64,000 nt of DNA from Streptococcus parauberis NCFD 2020 (lineage in GTDB: Bacteria > Bacillota > Bacilli > Lactobacillales > Streptococcaceae), in NCBI RefSeq assembly GCF_000187935.1, contig NZ_AEUT02000001.1, positions 434,001 through 498,000 of the forward strand, in the 5' to 3' direction. This document shows positions 18,081 to 28,846 of the stretch, piece by piece. The notes under the pieces were generated by a model. That model searched no databases and was not told the DNA's origin. It saw only the letters and a program-made list of their open reading frames with translations. Position numbers and translations under genes: made by a program. Positions within the stretch are counted from its first letter, which is position 1. The number at the start of each line of letters is the position of its first letter.

Positions 18081-19598
18081 TTATCCTCTTCTATAGGGGG
18101 TGGTCATCGAAAACGTTAGTTCATCTTGATCTATTTGTTTAGAGTAGATTGAATTTGTATCACTAAGTAAGTGTCTAAAGAATTGATTATTTAATATTTC
18201 AAGAATAGTATCATTAGTAATAGATTTATCTAAAAGTTGGTAAGTAGAAATGAGATAACCATTATTGTAGTCAATAGTTAATAATACTTTCTCGGGCTTC
18301 AAAGCACTGATTATATGAGTGTGGATAAATTGATAAAGCATAAGTGCCTTATTTATCTGATTGTTGGATAAGGCATTTGGTATTTCACTTATTGCTTCAA
18401 TAACAAAATCTGTATTTAATTCTTTGTATTTCCCTTGTTCTCCAATAAAGAAACTAGCTAGTAATGGTTCTTTGACTAAAACAGATAAAGTGTTAACAAT
18501 GCCGTCTTCAGATTCTAAAATGCTATCTAAATATATTTTCAATTGGTCATAATATTGAATATCCACTAAACCATAGATAACATGTAATTGATTCATAAAG
18601 GTATGTGTTTGAGCTTGTAGTGCAGATGCATAAGTAGTAGTATACATCAGCTGATCCAATGTATAAATAGCTTCAGAAGCTTCGCGAATAAATATTAAAT
18701 AACCCCGTAATTCGTGATTTACTTGAATTTGTGATACTTTCAATAATAAGTCTGTATCATTGACATGTAATAACTGTTCATGTGTAATATCGTACTTGAT
18801 ATTTGTAAATTCTGGGAAAATTTCTTCAATTCTTTTTCGGCTTACATTTTTTATATCATAATCTTTTATTAATTCTTTTCCTGATTGATTGGTTAATTGA
18901 ATCATCCTGTTTTTATTTATCACAAGAACAGCATCCTCAATTTGGTCAAGCATAGCATTTCTTTCTTCAAGTAACTGGTATATCTCACTTGGCTCAAGGT
19001 TATGTAATTGTTTTTTTAACTTAATTGAAGTAGCACTTGCTACAGCTAGACTTATCAATATACAAAATATTAATGCAGTAGTGTAATTCTTTTTGGATTG
19101 AAAAACAACTTGATTTAACGTTGTCAGTTTTATACCCACGGCCAGTGCACCGATTTGTTTTTTGCCATTATATACAGGGATAAGATACCTTAAAGATTTT
19201 CCCAGACTACCTTTAGCTGTCGAAATGACTTCCTTTCCTTTCAAAACTTGATTTTCATCTCCACCTTGGAATGGTTTTCCTATTTTTTCCAGATTTGGGT
19301 GTGTTAATCGGATGCCATTCATATTCATAGCTACGACATAGTCTAATTTATATGTTTTAGAAATATCGACTGTAAATTGATTAATATCTTCATTAGGAAC
19401 ATTATCAGTCAATACCTGTTTGATACCTTTATTTTTTGCTAACATTTTGCCTGTTGCAGTTAACAGATGAGTTTCCTGATGTTTAATCGATTGATACGTT
19501 TCGCCAATCATAATACTATAAAAAATTACTGTGGTCATAGCAATTATGGATATAAATATTAATGAAATACTTGCCCATAATGATAGTTTTGGTCTCAT
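18081..19598 (-). CDS. maeK: Malate sensor histidine kinase-like protein with degenerate ATPase domain
   Basis: 505 residues of CitA/DcuS architecture: TM1 (about 9-32), extracellular sensor domain (about 35-168), TM2 (about 172-192), cytoplasmic PAS (about 210-320) and a dimerisation region with the phosphoacceptor-type motif QTHTFMNQLHVIYGL. The C-terminal ATPase region (about 400-505) aligns in length with DcuS but lacks recognisable N, G1 and G2 boxes: no N-x-x-x-N, no D-x-G-x-G, no G-x-G-L. Autophosphorylation is therefore doubtful. Position and partner support a malate-sensing role; activity is uncertain. Confidence 0.82.
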   Translation of the reverse strand: MRPKLSLWASISLIFISIIAMTTVIFYSIMIGETYQSIKHQETHLLTATGKMLAKNKGIKQVLTDNVPNEDINQFTVDISKTYKLDYVVAMNMNGIRLTHPNLEKIGKPFQGGDENQVLKGKEVISTAKGSLGKSLRYLIPVYNGKKQIGALAVGIKLTTLNQVVFQSKKNYTTALIFCILISLAVASATSIKLKKQLHNLEPSEIYQLLEERNAMLDQIEDAVLVINKNRMIQLTNQSGKELIKDYDIKNVSRKRIEEIFPEFTNIKYDITHEQLLHVNDTDLLLKVSQIQVNHELRGYLIFIREASEAIYTLDQLMYTTTYASALQAQTHTFMNQLHVIYGLVDIQYYDQLKIYLDSILESEDGIVNTLSVLVKEPLLASFFIGEQGKYKELNTDFVIEAISEIPNALSNNQINKALMLYQFIHTHIISALKPEKVLLTIDYNNGYLISTYQLLDKSITNDTILEILNNQFFRHLLSDTNSIYSKQIDQDELTFSMTTPYRRG

Positions 19599-19647
19599 GA
19601 AACCTCCTATTTATAAAGTATATCATATAAATTTGAGTGATATTTGC

Positions 19648-19696
19648 TTAAATTAGTTAAATAAATTGAAAAAATTTAAGTATTTAAACTAATTAA
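19648..19696. promoter_or_regulatory. Candidate MaeR-binding repeats in the maeK-maeP intergenic region
   Basis: TTAAATTAGTTAAATA (19648-19663) and TATTTAAACTAATTAA (19681-19696) are near-inverted A/T-rich copies in the 160-bp divergent region. A TATAAT (19703-19708) just downstream may be the maeP -10; the -35 is poor, as expected if an activator is needed. Confidence 0.45.
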
Positions 19697-19758
19697 AAAA
19701 TCTATAATAATCTGTGATTGTCATTTATACTGAATTTATCAAATAAGGAGGTTGTAAT

Positions 19759-21096
19759 ATGGCAACGGCAACTACTAAGATAAGTACTTCTCGAACTGAA
19801 GAAGTCAAGAAGCGTTCTTTACATCAAATAAGGATTGGGTCGGTCCCCTTCCCTGTCTATTTAGTATTAGCTACATTAATAGTAACTACTGGATATTTAC
19901 AACAGTTACCTGTTAATATGTTAGGTGGATTTGCTGTAATTTTAACTATGGGTTGGTTATTGGGAACAATTGGAGGCAATATTCCTGGTCTCAAAAATTT
20001 TGGAGGTCCTGCAATTCTTTCGTTATTAGTTCCTTCAATTTTGGTATTTTTTAATCTCCTAAATCCAAATGTCTTAGAAGCAACAAATATACTGATGAAA
20101 GAAGCTAACTTTCTTTACTTCTATATAGCTTGCCTAGTATGTGGAAGTATTTTAGGAATGAATCGAAAAATTCTTATTCAAGGATTATTTAAAATGATTA
20201 TTCCAATGCTGGTGGGCATGGTTTGTGCCATGGCTGTTGGAACTTTAGTAGGTGTCATTTTGGGATTAGAATGGCAAAAAACACTATTTTATATTGTAAC
20301 ACCTGTTTTAGCAGGTGGAATAGGTGAAGGCATTTTGCCTCTGTCTCTTGGTTATAGTTCAATAACGGGCGTAGGAAGTGAGCAATTAGTAGCACAATTA
20401 ATTCCAGCTACAATTATAGGTAATTTCTTTGCAATAATGTGTACTGCACTTCTAAATCGATTTGGTGAAAAATACCCTGAATACTCTGGACAAGGTCAAT
20501 TAGTAAAAATTGGTAAAGGCGAAGACATGTCTGATGCATTAAAAGATAATTCAGGACAATTGGACGTCAAATTAATGGGGGCAGGTGTTCTTACAGCATG
20601 TTCACTTTTCATCGCAGGTGGTTTACTGCAACATTTAACAGGTTTCCCCGGCCCTGTACTGATGATTATTTTAGCTGCCCTGTTAAAATATTTAAATGTT
20701 ATACCACAAGAAACACAAAATGGTGCCAAACAATTATATAAATTTATTTCCGGAAACTTCACATTCCCACTTATGGCCGGCCTAGGATTACTCTATATCC
20801 CTTTAAAAGACGTCGTCGCTACTTTAAGTTGGCAATATTTTGTAGTTGTAATCTCAGTAGTATTCACTGTAATTTCAGTTGGTTTCTTCATTTCAAGATT
20901 CTTGAATATGAATCCAGTTGAAGCAGGAATAATTTCGGCTTGTCAAAGTGGGATGGGTGGTACTGGAGATGTTGCTATTTTATCTACAGCAGATCGTATG
21001 AATTTGATGCCTTTTGCACAAGTAGCAACTCGTTTAGGTGGCGCAATTACAGTTATAACGATGACAGCAATTTTACGTATCATTTTCAAACAATAA
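19759..21096 (+). CDS. maeP: Malate transporter, 2-hydroxycarboxylate family
   Basis: 445 residues, highly hydrophobic, with two copies of the family's glycine-rich re-entrant motif (GGIGEGILPLSLG and SACQSGMGGTGDVAIL). Members move citrate or malate with Na+ or H+. The malic-enzyme gene 18 bp downstream and the divergent maeKR pair favour malate. A GGAGG lies 6 bp upstream of the ATG. Confidence 0.9.
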   Translation: MATATTKISTSRTEEVKKRSLHQIRIGSVPFPVYLVLATLIVTTGYLQQLPVNMLGGFAVILTMGWLLGTIGGNIPGLKNFGGPAILSLLVPSILVFFNLLNPNVLEATNILMKEANFLYFYIACLVCGSILGMNRKILIQGLFKMIIPMLVGMVCAMAVGTLVGVILGLEWQKTLFYIVTPVLAGGIGEGILPLSLGYSSITGVGSEQLVAQLIPATIIGNFFAIMCTALLNRFGEKYPEYSGQGQLVKIGKGEDMSDALKDNSGQLDVKLMGAGVLTACSLFIAGGLLQHLTGFPGPVLMIILAALLKYLNVIPQETQNGAKQLYKFISGNFTFPLMAGLGLLYIPLKDVVATLSWQYFVVVISVVFTVISVGFFISRFLNMNPVEAGIISACQSGMGGTGDVAILSTADRMNLMPFAQVATRLGGAITVITMTAILRIIFKQ

Positions 21097-21114
21097 TTAG
21101 AAAGAGGATTCAAT

Positions 21115-22275
21115 ATGTCAAAAGATTTAGGTCAATTAGCTTTACTACAAGCAAAAGAGTTTGGTGGAAAATTAGAAGTTAAGTCAAAATTAGAAGTAAA
21201 AAATAAAGAGGACTTAAGTATAGCCTATACCCCAGGAGTTGCAACAGTGTCTTCGGAGATTGCTAAGGACTCAAAATTAGGTTATGAGTTGACAACGAAA
21301 AAAAATACCGTAGCTGTCATTAGTGATGGTACTGCAGTTTTAGGGTTAGGTGACATTGGACCTATAGCAGCTATGCCTGTTATGGAAGGAAAAGCAGTAT
21401 TATTCAAAGAATTTGCTGGCGTTGATGCTATTCCAATAGTACTTGATACTAAAGATACTGAAGAAATTATTTCAATTGTAAAAGCTATTTCTCCTACATT
21501 TGGCGGAATCAATTTAGAAGATATTAGTGCCCCTCGTTGTTTTGAGATTGAAAAACGTCTTATTGAAGAATGTGATATCCCTGTTTTTCATGATGATCAA
21601 CACGGGACAGCTATTGTGGTATTAGCAGCAGTATTTAACAGTTTAAAACTTATAAATAAGTCAATACAAGACGTTAAAATTGTAGTCAATGGTGGAGGAT
21701 CAGCTGGTCTATCTATAACTCGAAAACTATTAGCTGCTGGAGCAAAATCAATTTCTGTAGTAGATAAATTTGGAATTATCAATGAGAAAGAAGGAGAAAA
21801 ATTAGCTCCACACCATCTTAAAATTTCTAAACTTACGAATAGAGAATTTGTATCTGGTACCTTAGAGAACGCACTTGAAAATGCAGACATTTTTATTGGT
21901 GTTTCGGCACCAGGTGTTTTAAAACCTGAATGGATATCAAAAATGGCTCCTAAACCAGTTATCTTTGCTATGGCAAACCCTGTTCCCGAAATTTATCCTG
22001 ACGAAGCAATTGATGCCGGAGCATACATTGTCGGTACTGGTAGAAGTGATTTTCCAAACCAAATAAACAACGTTTTAGCATTTCCAGGAATTTTCCGTGG
22101 CGCACTGGATGCTCGTGCAAAACAAATTACAATTGAAATGCAAATTGCAGCGGCAAAAGGTATTGCTAGCTTAGTACCGGAGAATGAATTATCGCCAACT
22201 AACATAATGCCAGGAGCATTCCAAAAAGGTGTTGCTGAGATTGTTGCAAAAAGTGTTAGAGATGCTGTCAAATAA
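21115..22275 (+). CDS. maeE: Malic enzyme (NAD-dependent, decarboxylating)
   Basis: 386 residues; short bacterial malic enzyme form. N-terminal domain with AYTPGVA and ISDGTAVLGLGDIG, catalytic-domain HDDQHGTA, and an NAD domain with VNGGGSAG. It converts malate to pyruvate and CO2, letting malate feed fermentation. A short internal duplication, KLEVKSKLEVK, sits near residue 23. Follows maeP in one operon; a terminator is downstream. Confidence 0.93.
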   Translation: MSKDLGQLALLQAKEFGGKLEVKSKLEVKNKEDLSIAYTPGVATVSSEIAKDSKLGYELTTKKNTVAVISDGTAVLGLGDIGPIAAMPVMEGKAVLFKEFAGVDAIPIVLDTKDTEEIISIVKAISPTFGGINLEDISAPRCFEIEKRLIEECDIPVFHDDQHGTAIVVLAAVFNSLKLINKSIQDVKIVVNGGGSAGLSITRKLLAAGAKSISVVDKFGIINEKEGEKLAPHHLKISKLTNREFVSGTLENALENADIFIGVSAPGVLKPEWISKMAPKPVIFAMANPVPEIYPDEAIDAGAYIVGTGRSDFPNQINNVLAFPGIFRGALDARAKQITIEMQIAAAKGIASLVPENELSPTNIMPGAFQKGVAEIVAKSVRDAVK

Positions 22276-22296
22276 GTATTTATAAAAGTGAATATA

Positions 22297-22345
22297 TTGA
22301 TTACTTGTTACTCCTAAATTTACAGACAAGTAGTCAATTTTTTTG
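22297..22345 (+). terminator. Terminator after maeE
   Basis: TTGATTACTTGT and ACAAGTAGTCAA pair with one mismatch around a 16-nt loop, followed by a run of T. Confidence 0.7.
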
Positions 22346-22406
22346 TCCTAGAAACATCACCAAATCTTTGATACAATAGAAGGAGTTGTTAGAAAGTGAG
22401 GGAATA

Positions 22407-23942
22407 ATGGAAAACCATAAAAATGAATATGCTTTAGTTGAAAATTCTATTATTTCATTTGTTTGGCGCGGTGCTTTAGTTGGCCTTGTGGCGGGGACGG
22501 TTGTCTCTTTGTTTCGTTTGGCAATTGAAAAACTGAGTCAATTAGTTGTTGTTAGTTATCAGGTTGCCCATCAGAATTTGCTTATTTTACTTGCCATTGC
22601 TGTTATCAGCTTTTTTATTTTACTTTTGGTAGGATATCTTATTCAAACTGATCCAGATATAAAGGGGTCTGGTATTCCACACGTTGAAGGTGAGTTGAAA
22701 GGTCTTTTGGCACCCAATTGGTGGAGTGTTCTCTGGAAAAAATTTATTGCAGGGGTTCTCTCAATTTCTATGGGATTTATGTTGGGTCGTGAAGGGCCTT
22801 CCATTCAATTGGGGGCAATGACAGCCAAAGGCCTCGCAGAGGGATTAAAGTCCACTCGTTTAGAGAAACGGATTATGATTGCAAGTGGAGCTGCCGCTGG
22901 CTTATCTGCAGCCTTTAATGCGCCAATCGCCGGTTTATTATTTGTTGTCGAAGAAATTTATCATCACTTTTCTCGTTTAATCTGGATTAGTGCCTTAGTA
23001 GCAAGTATTATTGCTAACTTTGTCTCTTTATATATTTTCGGGTTGAAACCAGTTCTTGCTATGCCTAAGGTGATGCCATTCCTTGCTTTGGATCATTATT
23101 GGATTTTGATTGTAATGGGGCTATTTCTAGGAGTAATGGGTTTTGCTTATGAAAAAATTATACTTAACCTATCGACTGGTTTTGACAAAGTCGGTAAGTG
23201 GCTTCACTTACCACAAGCCTTTTATGCCTTAATGGTATTACCTCTAATATTAGTTATTGGTTATTTATCACCAAATCTCTTAGGTGGTGGGAATGGATTA
23301 ATTATCTCCTTATCTATGTTAAAGGTTAATTTTATTTTAGTATTAGGATACTTTATTGTAAGGTTTATTGGTAGCATGTTATCTTATGGGAGTGGTTTAC
23401 CAGGTGGTATTTTCCTACCAATATTGACCTTAGGTGCACTTGCCGGCTTACTCTTTGGCATTTGCTTTAGAGACTTAGGGCTAGTGTCTCAAGAAATGAT
23501 GCCCTTGTTTATCGTTTTAGGGATGGCTGGATATTTTGGTGCCATTTCTAAAGCTCCCTTAACGGGGATGATTTTAGTAACGGAAATGGTTGGTGATTTA
23601 AAGCCTTTGATGTCAATAGCTGTCGTAACGTTTGTGGCTTATGCAATAATGGATTTACTAAAAGGGCAACCAATTTATGAGGCGATGCTTGAAAAACTAC
23701 CAATCAGACATGTTAAGGATATTGTTGAACCAACATTGATTGAACTAACTGTCGGCCATAAATTAGCTGGTAAATATGTTCGGGATTTAGCCTTGCCAAA
23801 AAATACTCTTATCACAACTCAGGTTAATCATAATAAATCACAGGTTGTATCTGGCGATACCATCTTGTCAGCAGGTGCTACGATTTTCCTAGTGGTCAAT
23901 GAACCTGATGTAGGAATGGTCAGACGATTACTAATGTCATAG
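22407..23942 (+). CDS. ClC-family chloride/proton antiporter with RCK_C domain
   Basis: About 511 residues from the ATG at 22407, which follows GAGGGA; the in-frame TTG at 22386 abuts its AGGAG and is less likely. All ClC filter motifs are present: GSGIP, GREGPS (gating Glu) and GSGLPGGIFLP. FVVEEIY supplies the inner proton Glu, so a Cl-/H+ exchanger is more likely than a channel. About 10-11 membrane helices precede a C-terminal TrkA-C/RCK_C-like domain (about 435-511). It may serve acid or ion homeostasis. It has no operon partner. Confidence 0.9.
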   Translation: MENHKNEYALVENSIISFVWRGALVGLVAGTVVSLFRLAIEKLSQLVVVSYQVAHQNLLILLAIAVISFFILLLVGYLIQTDPDIKGSGIPHVEGELKGLLAPNWWSVLWKKFIAGVLSISMGFMLGREGPSIQLGAMTAKGLAEGLKSTRLEKRIMIASGAAAGLSAAFNAPIAGLLFVVEEIYHHFSRLIWISALVASIIANFVSLYIFGLKPVLAMPKVMPFLALDHYWILIVMGLFLGVMGFAYEKIILNLSTGFDKVGKWLHLPQAFYALMVLPLILVIGYLSPNLLGGGNGLIISLSMLKVNFILVLGYFIVRFIGSMLSYGSGLPGGIFLPILTLGALAGLLFGICFRDLGLVSQEMMPLFIVLGMAGYFGAISKAPLTGMILVTEMVGDLKPLMSIAVVTFVAYAIMDLLKGQPIYEAMLEKLPIRHVKDIVEPTLIELTVGHKLAGKYVRDLALPKNTLITTQVNHNKSQVVSGDTILSAGATIFLVVNEPDVGMVRRLLMS

Positions 23943-23950
23943 CAGGGCTA

Positions 23951-23987
23951 TTGTCATAAAAGAAAAGTTCTGATATGATTTATGACA
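23951..23987 (+). promoter_or_regulatory. licT promoter spanned by an inverted repeat
   Basis: TTGTCA (23951-23956), 17 bp, TATGAT (23974-23979). Perfect 9-bp arms TGTCATAAA (23952-23960) and TTTATGACA (23979-23987) bracket it, so an operator here is possible. Confidence 0.55.
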
Positions 23988-24023
23988 TGGGTATCAAGAA
24001 ATTATAGATTGGAGATTCTATAA

Positions 24024-24866
24024 GTGATCATTGATAAAGTTTTTAATAATAATGTCGTACAAGTTCGCAATGACAAAGGCGAGGAAGAAATTATCATGGG
24101 GAGGGGTCTTGGTTTTCAAAAGAAGCCGGAGGACCTAGTAGATGATAGTTTAGTTGAAAAACGTTTTACATTACAAGATTCTAGTTTGATTAATGATTTA
24201 ACAAGTGTTTATCAAAACTTGTCTTTAAAAGAAATTGAAACTGTGACAGCTATCATTGAACATGGACAAGAAGTTCTTGATACTGTTTATGATATGGCAC
24301 TGTATATTTCTTTGGCTGATCATTTGCATTATACGTTTGAACGCTTAGAAAATGGATTAATTATTAATAATCCGTTGAGCTGGGAAATTCGCAAATTTTT
24401 TCCAAAAGAATTTCAAGTGGCGCGTGATGGTATTGCAATTGTTAAAGAAATGATGGATATTGATTTACCAGAAGATGAAGTAGCTTCCTTGGCTTTGCAT
24501 TTTATTAATGCACAAAAAGATGTTGGTGCTATTGAAAGTGGTCAACAGATTGCTAAAATTGTGACTAATATTCTTGATATTGTCAGATTCCATTATGGGA
24601 AGATTTCTGAAGCAGATATGGTTTCTTACAACCGTTTTGTTACCCATATTCAGTATTTTGCGCAACGTGTCATCAATGGTTTGGTTCAAGGAGCAAATGA
24701 CAGTTTCCTTTTTGAGCAAGTGAAATTGAATTATCCACAAGCTTTTACTTGTACGGAGAAGATAAAATCCTTTGTTGAGACAAGCTATGATTTTCCGATG
24801 AGTAAGGATGAACAAGTCTATTTGACTATACATATTCAACGTTTAGAAACTTTAGCTGAAAATTAA
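24024..24866 (+). CDS. licT: LicT/BglG-family RNA-binding antiterminator
   Basis: 280 residues: CAT RNA-binding domain (1-56), PRD1 (about 65-170, with conserved His in SLADHLHYTF) and PRD2 (about 171-280, with FVTHIQYF and YLTIHIQRL). The protein binds a RAT hairpin to prevent termination when beta-glucosides are imported, under control of PTS phosphorylation of the PRD histidines. The start is GTG at 24024, with GGAG 9 bp upstream. The RAT lies 80 bp after its stop codon, ahead of the PTS gene. Confidence 0.93.
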   Translation: MIIDKVFNNNVVQVRNDKGEEEIIMGRGLGFQKKPEDLVDDSLVEKRFTLQDSSLINDLTSVYQNLSLKEIETVTAIIEHGQEVLDTVYDMALYISLADHLHYTFERLENGLIINNPLSWEIRKFFPKEFQVARDGIAIVKEMMDIDLPEDEVASLALHFINAQKDVGAIESGQQIAKIVTNILDIVRFHYGKISEADMVSYNRFVTHIQYFAQRVINGLVQGANDSFLFEQVKLNYPQAFTCTEKIKSFVETSYDFPMSKDEQVYLTIHIQRLETLAEN

Positions 24867-24889
24867 TTTTCAGCTTTTTAAATTAATTT

Positions 24890-24921
24890 TAAAAAAGCAC
24901 TTGCAAATGAAAGCGCTTTTT
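24890..24921 (+). terminator. Probable licT terminator overlapping a cre
   Basis: AAAAAGC and GCGCTTTTT bracket a short loop after licT. The 3' part, TGAAAGCGCTTTTT (24908-24921), also matches the catabolite responsive element TGWAARCGYTWNCW at 13 of 14 positions, so CcpA may bind just upstream of the PTS leader. Confidence 0.6.
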
Positions 24922-24945
24922 GTTATTATATGAAATATAGTAAAT

Positions 24946-25044
24946 GGATTGTTACTGGTAAGCAGGCAAAACCTAAATAGATACGAGATATGATGTACTA
25001 GTGCTAGCTAGGCATATATTTGGTATTTGTTTGGGTTTTTTCTA
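24946..25044 (+). promoter_or_regulatory. LicT RAT antiterminator and overlapping terminator
   Basis: The element at 24946-24978 closely matches the known BglG/LicT RAT consensus (GGATTGTTACT, then GCAGGCAAAACCTAAA). Its 3' half, AAAACCTAAATA, can instead pair with the stretch ending in TTTGGGTTTTTT at 25028-25042, forming a terminator. LicT binding would favour read-through into the beta-glucoside permease gene. Confidence 0.88.
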
Positions 25045-25067
25045 TTGTCAAAATCCAAATCGATTAG

Positions 25068-27047
<1,980 letters not shown>

Positions 27048-27055
27048 TAAATAAT

Positions 27056-27088
27056 GAAAATGCCTAATTATTATTAGGTATTTTCTAA
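27056..27088 (+). terminator. Hairpin between bglP and the esterase gene
   Basis: AAAATGCCTAAT and ATTAGGTATTTT pair around TATT and are followed by CTAAAA rather than a long T run. It is probably a partial terminator or a processing/stability element in the operon. Confidence 0.55.
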
Positions 27089-27096
27089 AACAAATA

Positions 27097-27110
27097 AGAA
27101 AGCGATTACA
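27097..27110 (+). promoter_or_regulatory. cre-like site just before the esterase gene
   Basis: AGAAAGCGATTACA matches the CcpA consensus TGWAARCGNTNWCA at 13 of 14 positions. It sits over the weak ribosome-binding region 4 bp before the ATG, where CcpA could act as a roadblock. Confidence 0.45.
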
Positions 27111-27114
27111 TAAA

Positions 27115-28806
27115 ATGGAAGTGAAAAAATTTACCATTGGGATAGCATCAATTGCTTTGACTTTAATTTTAGTTGCCTGTCAAGATTCAACAAGTAAGAA
27201 TGAACATGCGGAAACTTTTAAAGCAACTGTTAATAAAACTATTGTTAGTGGAAAAATTAAAGGGCATATGGATAAAAAGAATGATGTTATTGAATGGTTG
27301 GGTGTGCCATATGCTAAATCTCCAGTCGGTGAGTTGAGATGGAAAGCTCCTCAAAAAGCTGACAAATGGGAAAAGACAAAGGATGTGAGCAAGTATGGAG
27401 ATACAGCTATTCAGTTTTCTAATGGAGAGGTTAAAGGTTCAGAGGATGCTCTGAATTTAGACGTAGTTAGACCTAATAATTCAAAAAAAGATTTGCCTGT
27501 CGTAGTTTATCTTCATGGGGGTAATAATCAATCTGGAACCAGCCAGGAAATTAAGGGAAATACAATTGTCAATGATATTGATGCTGTGTACGTTTCTGTT
27601 AATTATAGACTGGGAGCATTAGGATTCAATCCATTAGAAGCTTTAAAAACAGGTTCTAAAGAAGAAAATTCTGGTAACTATAGTTTATTGGATATTGCAG
27701 CTGCTCTTGATTGGGTAATGGCTAATGCAGAAACATTCGGAGGAAATAAAGATAATATTACGTTAACTGGTTTTTCAGCAGGTGGACGAGATGTAATGGC
27801 AACTCTTATTTCACCGATTTTTAAAAATAAATACAATAAAGCTATTTCTTTTAGTGGAGGAATGACACTTGCTGACAATGATGTCAGTCAAGAAATATTT
27901 GCAAAAGCAATTGCTCCATTAGCCGTTGAGGATAAGAAGAAGGATACGGTTGAAGCTGCTCAAAAATGGCTTTTAAGCAAAGATAAAGCTGTAGATGATT
28001 ACCTTAATAGCATTAAAGCAGAACGATTAGCACCTTTAATGGGAAATGCTGGGATCCGTATGTCTGTCTTTCCTCATTTATATAAGGATGGCTATGTCAT
28101 TCCAAAAGAAGGATTTGAGACTAGTAAATATAATGATGTACCTGTAATGTTAGTTACAGGAACCAGTGAGTTTTCAATGTTTGCTGCATTTGACAAAACG
28201 TTTATGGAAGATTTTATGTCTGGTAATCTTTTTAAGGATCAAGAAAAATTAGCTGAGTTTAATTATAGTAAAACATATGGAAGTCAACTATATAGACTAT
28301 CAAATGGTGTTGATAGTGCTAAGCAAATGGCTAACAAGTATAAATCTCCAATCTATGTGACTGAAATTGCTTATGGAGATAATAAAGAGGTTACTCCAAA
28401 ATTAAGTCAATCACTTGGTTCGTTCCATGGTATCTTTGAACCAATGTTACAAACACCATCTAATTATAAGGACTTTATCGGAGAATCCTTTGAAAATGAT
28501 GGTGCCAAAGAAATGTCTAAACAATTCAAATTATATTTAAAAAGTTTTATTGAAAATGGAGATCCTAATCAAGCTAAATTACCAAAGTGGGATGATTTTA
28601 CTAGTGATAATCAAGTATTATCAATTGATGCTGACAAGTCAAAATCAAAAATCATAGCAACAAAAGATCAAGAAACCGCGGATGATATTTTGTTAAAAAT
28701 GAAAAATGATAATACTTTAACACAAGAACAAAAAGAGGACTTAAATAAAAATGTCTTAAATGGTCGTTGGTTTAGTAATCCAATTGATAGTTTATACAAT
28801 AAATAA
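27115..28806 (+). CDS. Lipoprotein carboxylesterase, type B family
   Basis: 563 residues. A signal peptide with lipobox LVAC (Cys near residue 22) suggests a lipoprotein on the outer face. The alpha/beta-hydrolase domain has the oxyanion-type HGG (YLHGGNNQSG), the nucleophile elbow GFSAG and the C-terminal histidine in SFHGIFEP. Type B esterases cleave carboxylic esters. Its place directly after the beta-glucoside permease suggests that it removes acyl groups from plant glucosides before uptake; this is inference. No strong RBS is seen, only AGAAAG. Confidence 0.85.
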   Translation: MEVKKFTIGIASIALTLILVACQDSTSKNEHAETFKATVNKTIVSGKIKGHMDKKNDVIEWLGVPYAKSPVGELRWKAPQKADKWEKTKDVSKYGDTAIQFSNGEVKGSEDALNLDVVRPNNSKKDLPVVVYLHGGNNQSGTSQEIKGNTIVNDIDAVYVSVNYRLGALGFNPLEALKTGSKEENSGNYSLLDIAAALDWVMANAETFGGNKDNITLTGFSAGGRDVMATLISPIFKNKYNKAISFSGGMTLADNDVSQEIFAKAIAPLAVEDKKKDTVEAAQKWLLSKDKAVDDYLNSIKAERLAPLMGNAGIRMSVFPHLYKDGYVIPKEGFETSKYNDVPVMLVTGTSEFSMFAAFDKTFMEDFMSGNLFKDQEKLAEFNYSKTYGSQLYRLSNGVDSAKQMANKYKSPIYVTEIAYGDNKEVTPKLSQSLGSFHGIFEPMLQTPSNYKDFIGESFENDGAKEMSKQFKLYLKSFIENGDPNQAKLPKWDDFTSDNQVLSIDADKSKSKIIATKDQETADDILLKMKNDNTLTQEQKEDLNKNVLNGRWFSNPIDSLYNK

Positions 28807-28808
28807 TC

Positions 28809-28846
28809 AAAAAATAACTTCTACTTTTTGTAGAAGTTATTTTTTG
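28809..28846. terminator. Bidirectional terminator between esterase and AraC-type genes
   Basis: AAAAAATAACTTCTAC and GTAGAAGTTATTTTTT form a perfect stem around TTTTT. It overlaps the last codons of the convergent AraC-type gene. Confidence 0.92.

Noticed and set aside
20940..21182. 80-residue plus-strand frame overlapping the end of maeP and start of maeE
   Set aside because: It is out of frame with both well-supported genes and has no start signal.
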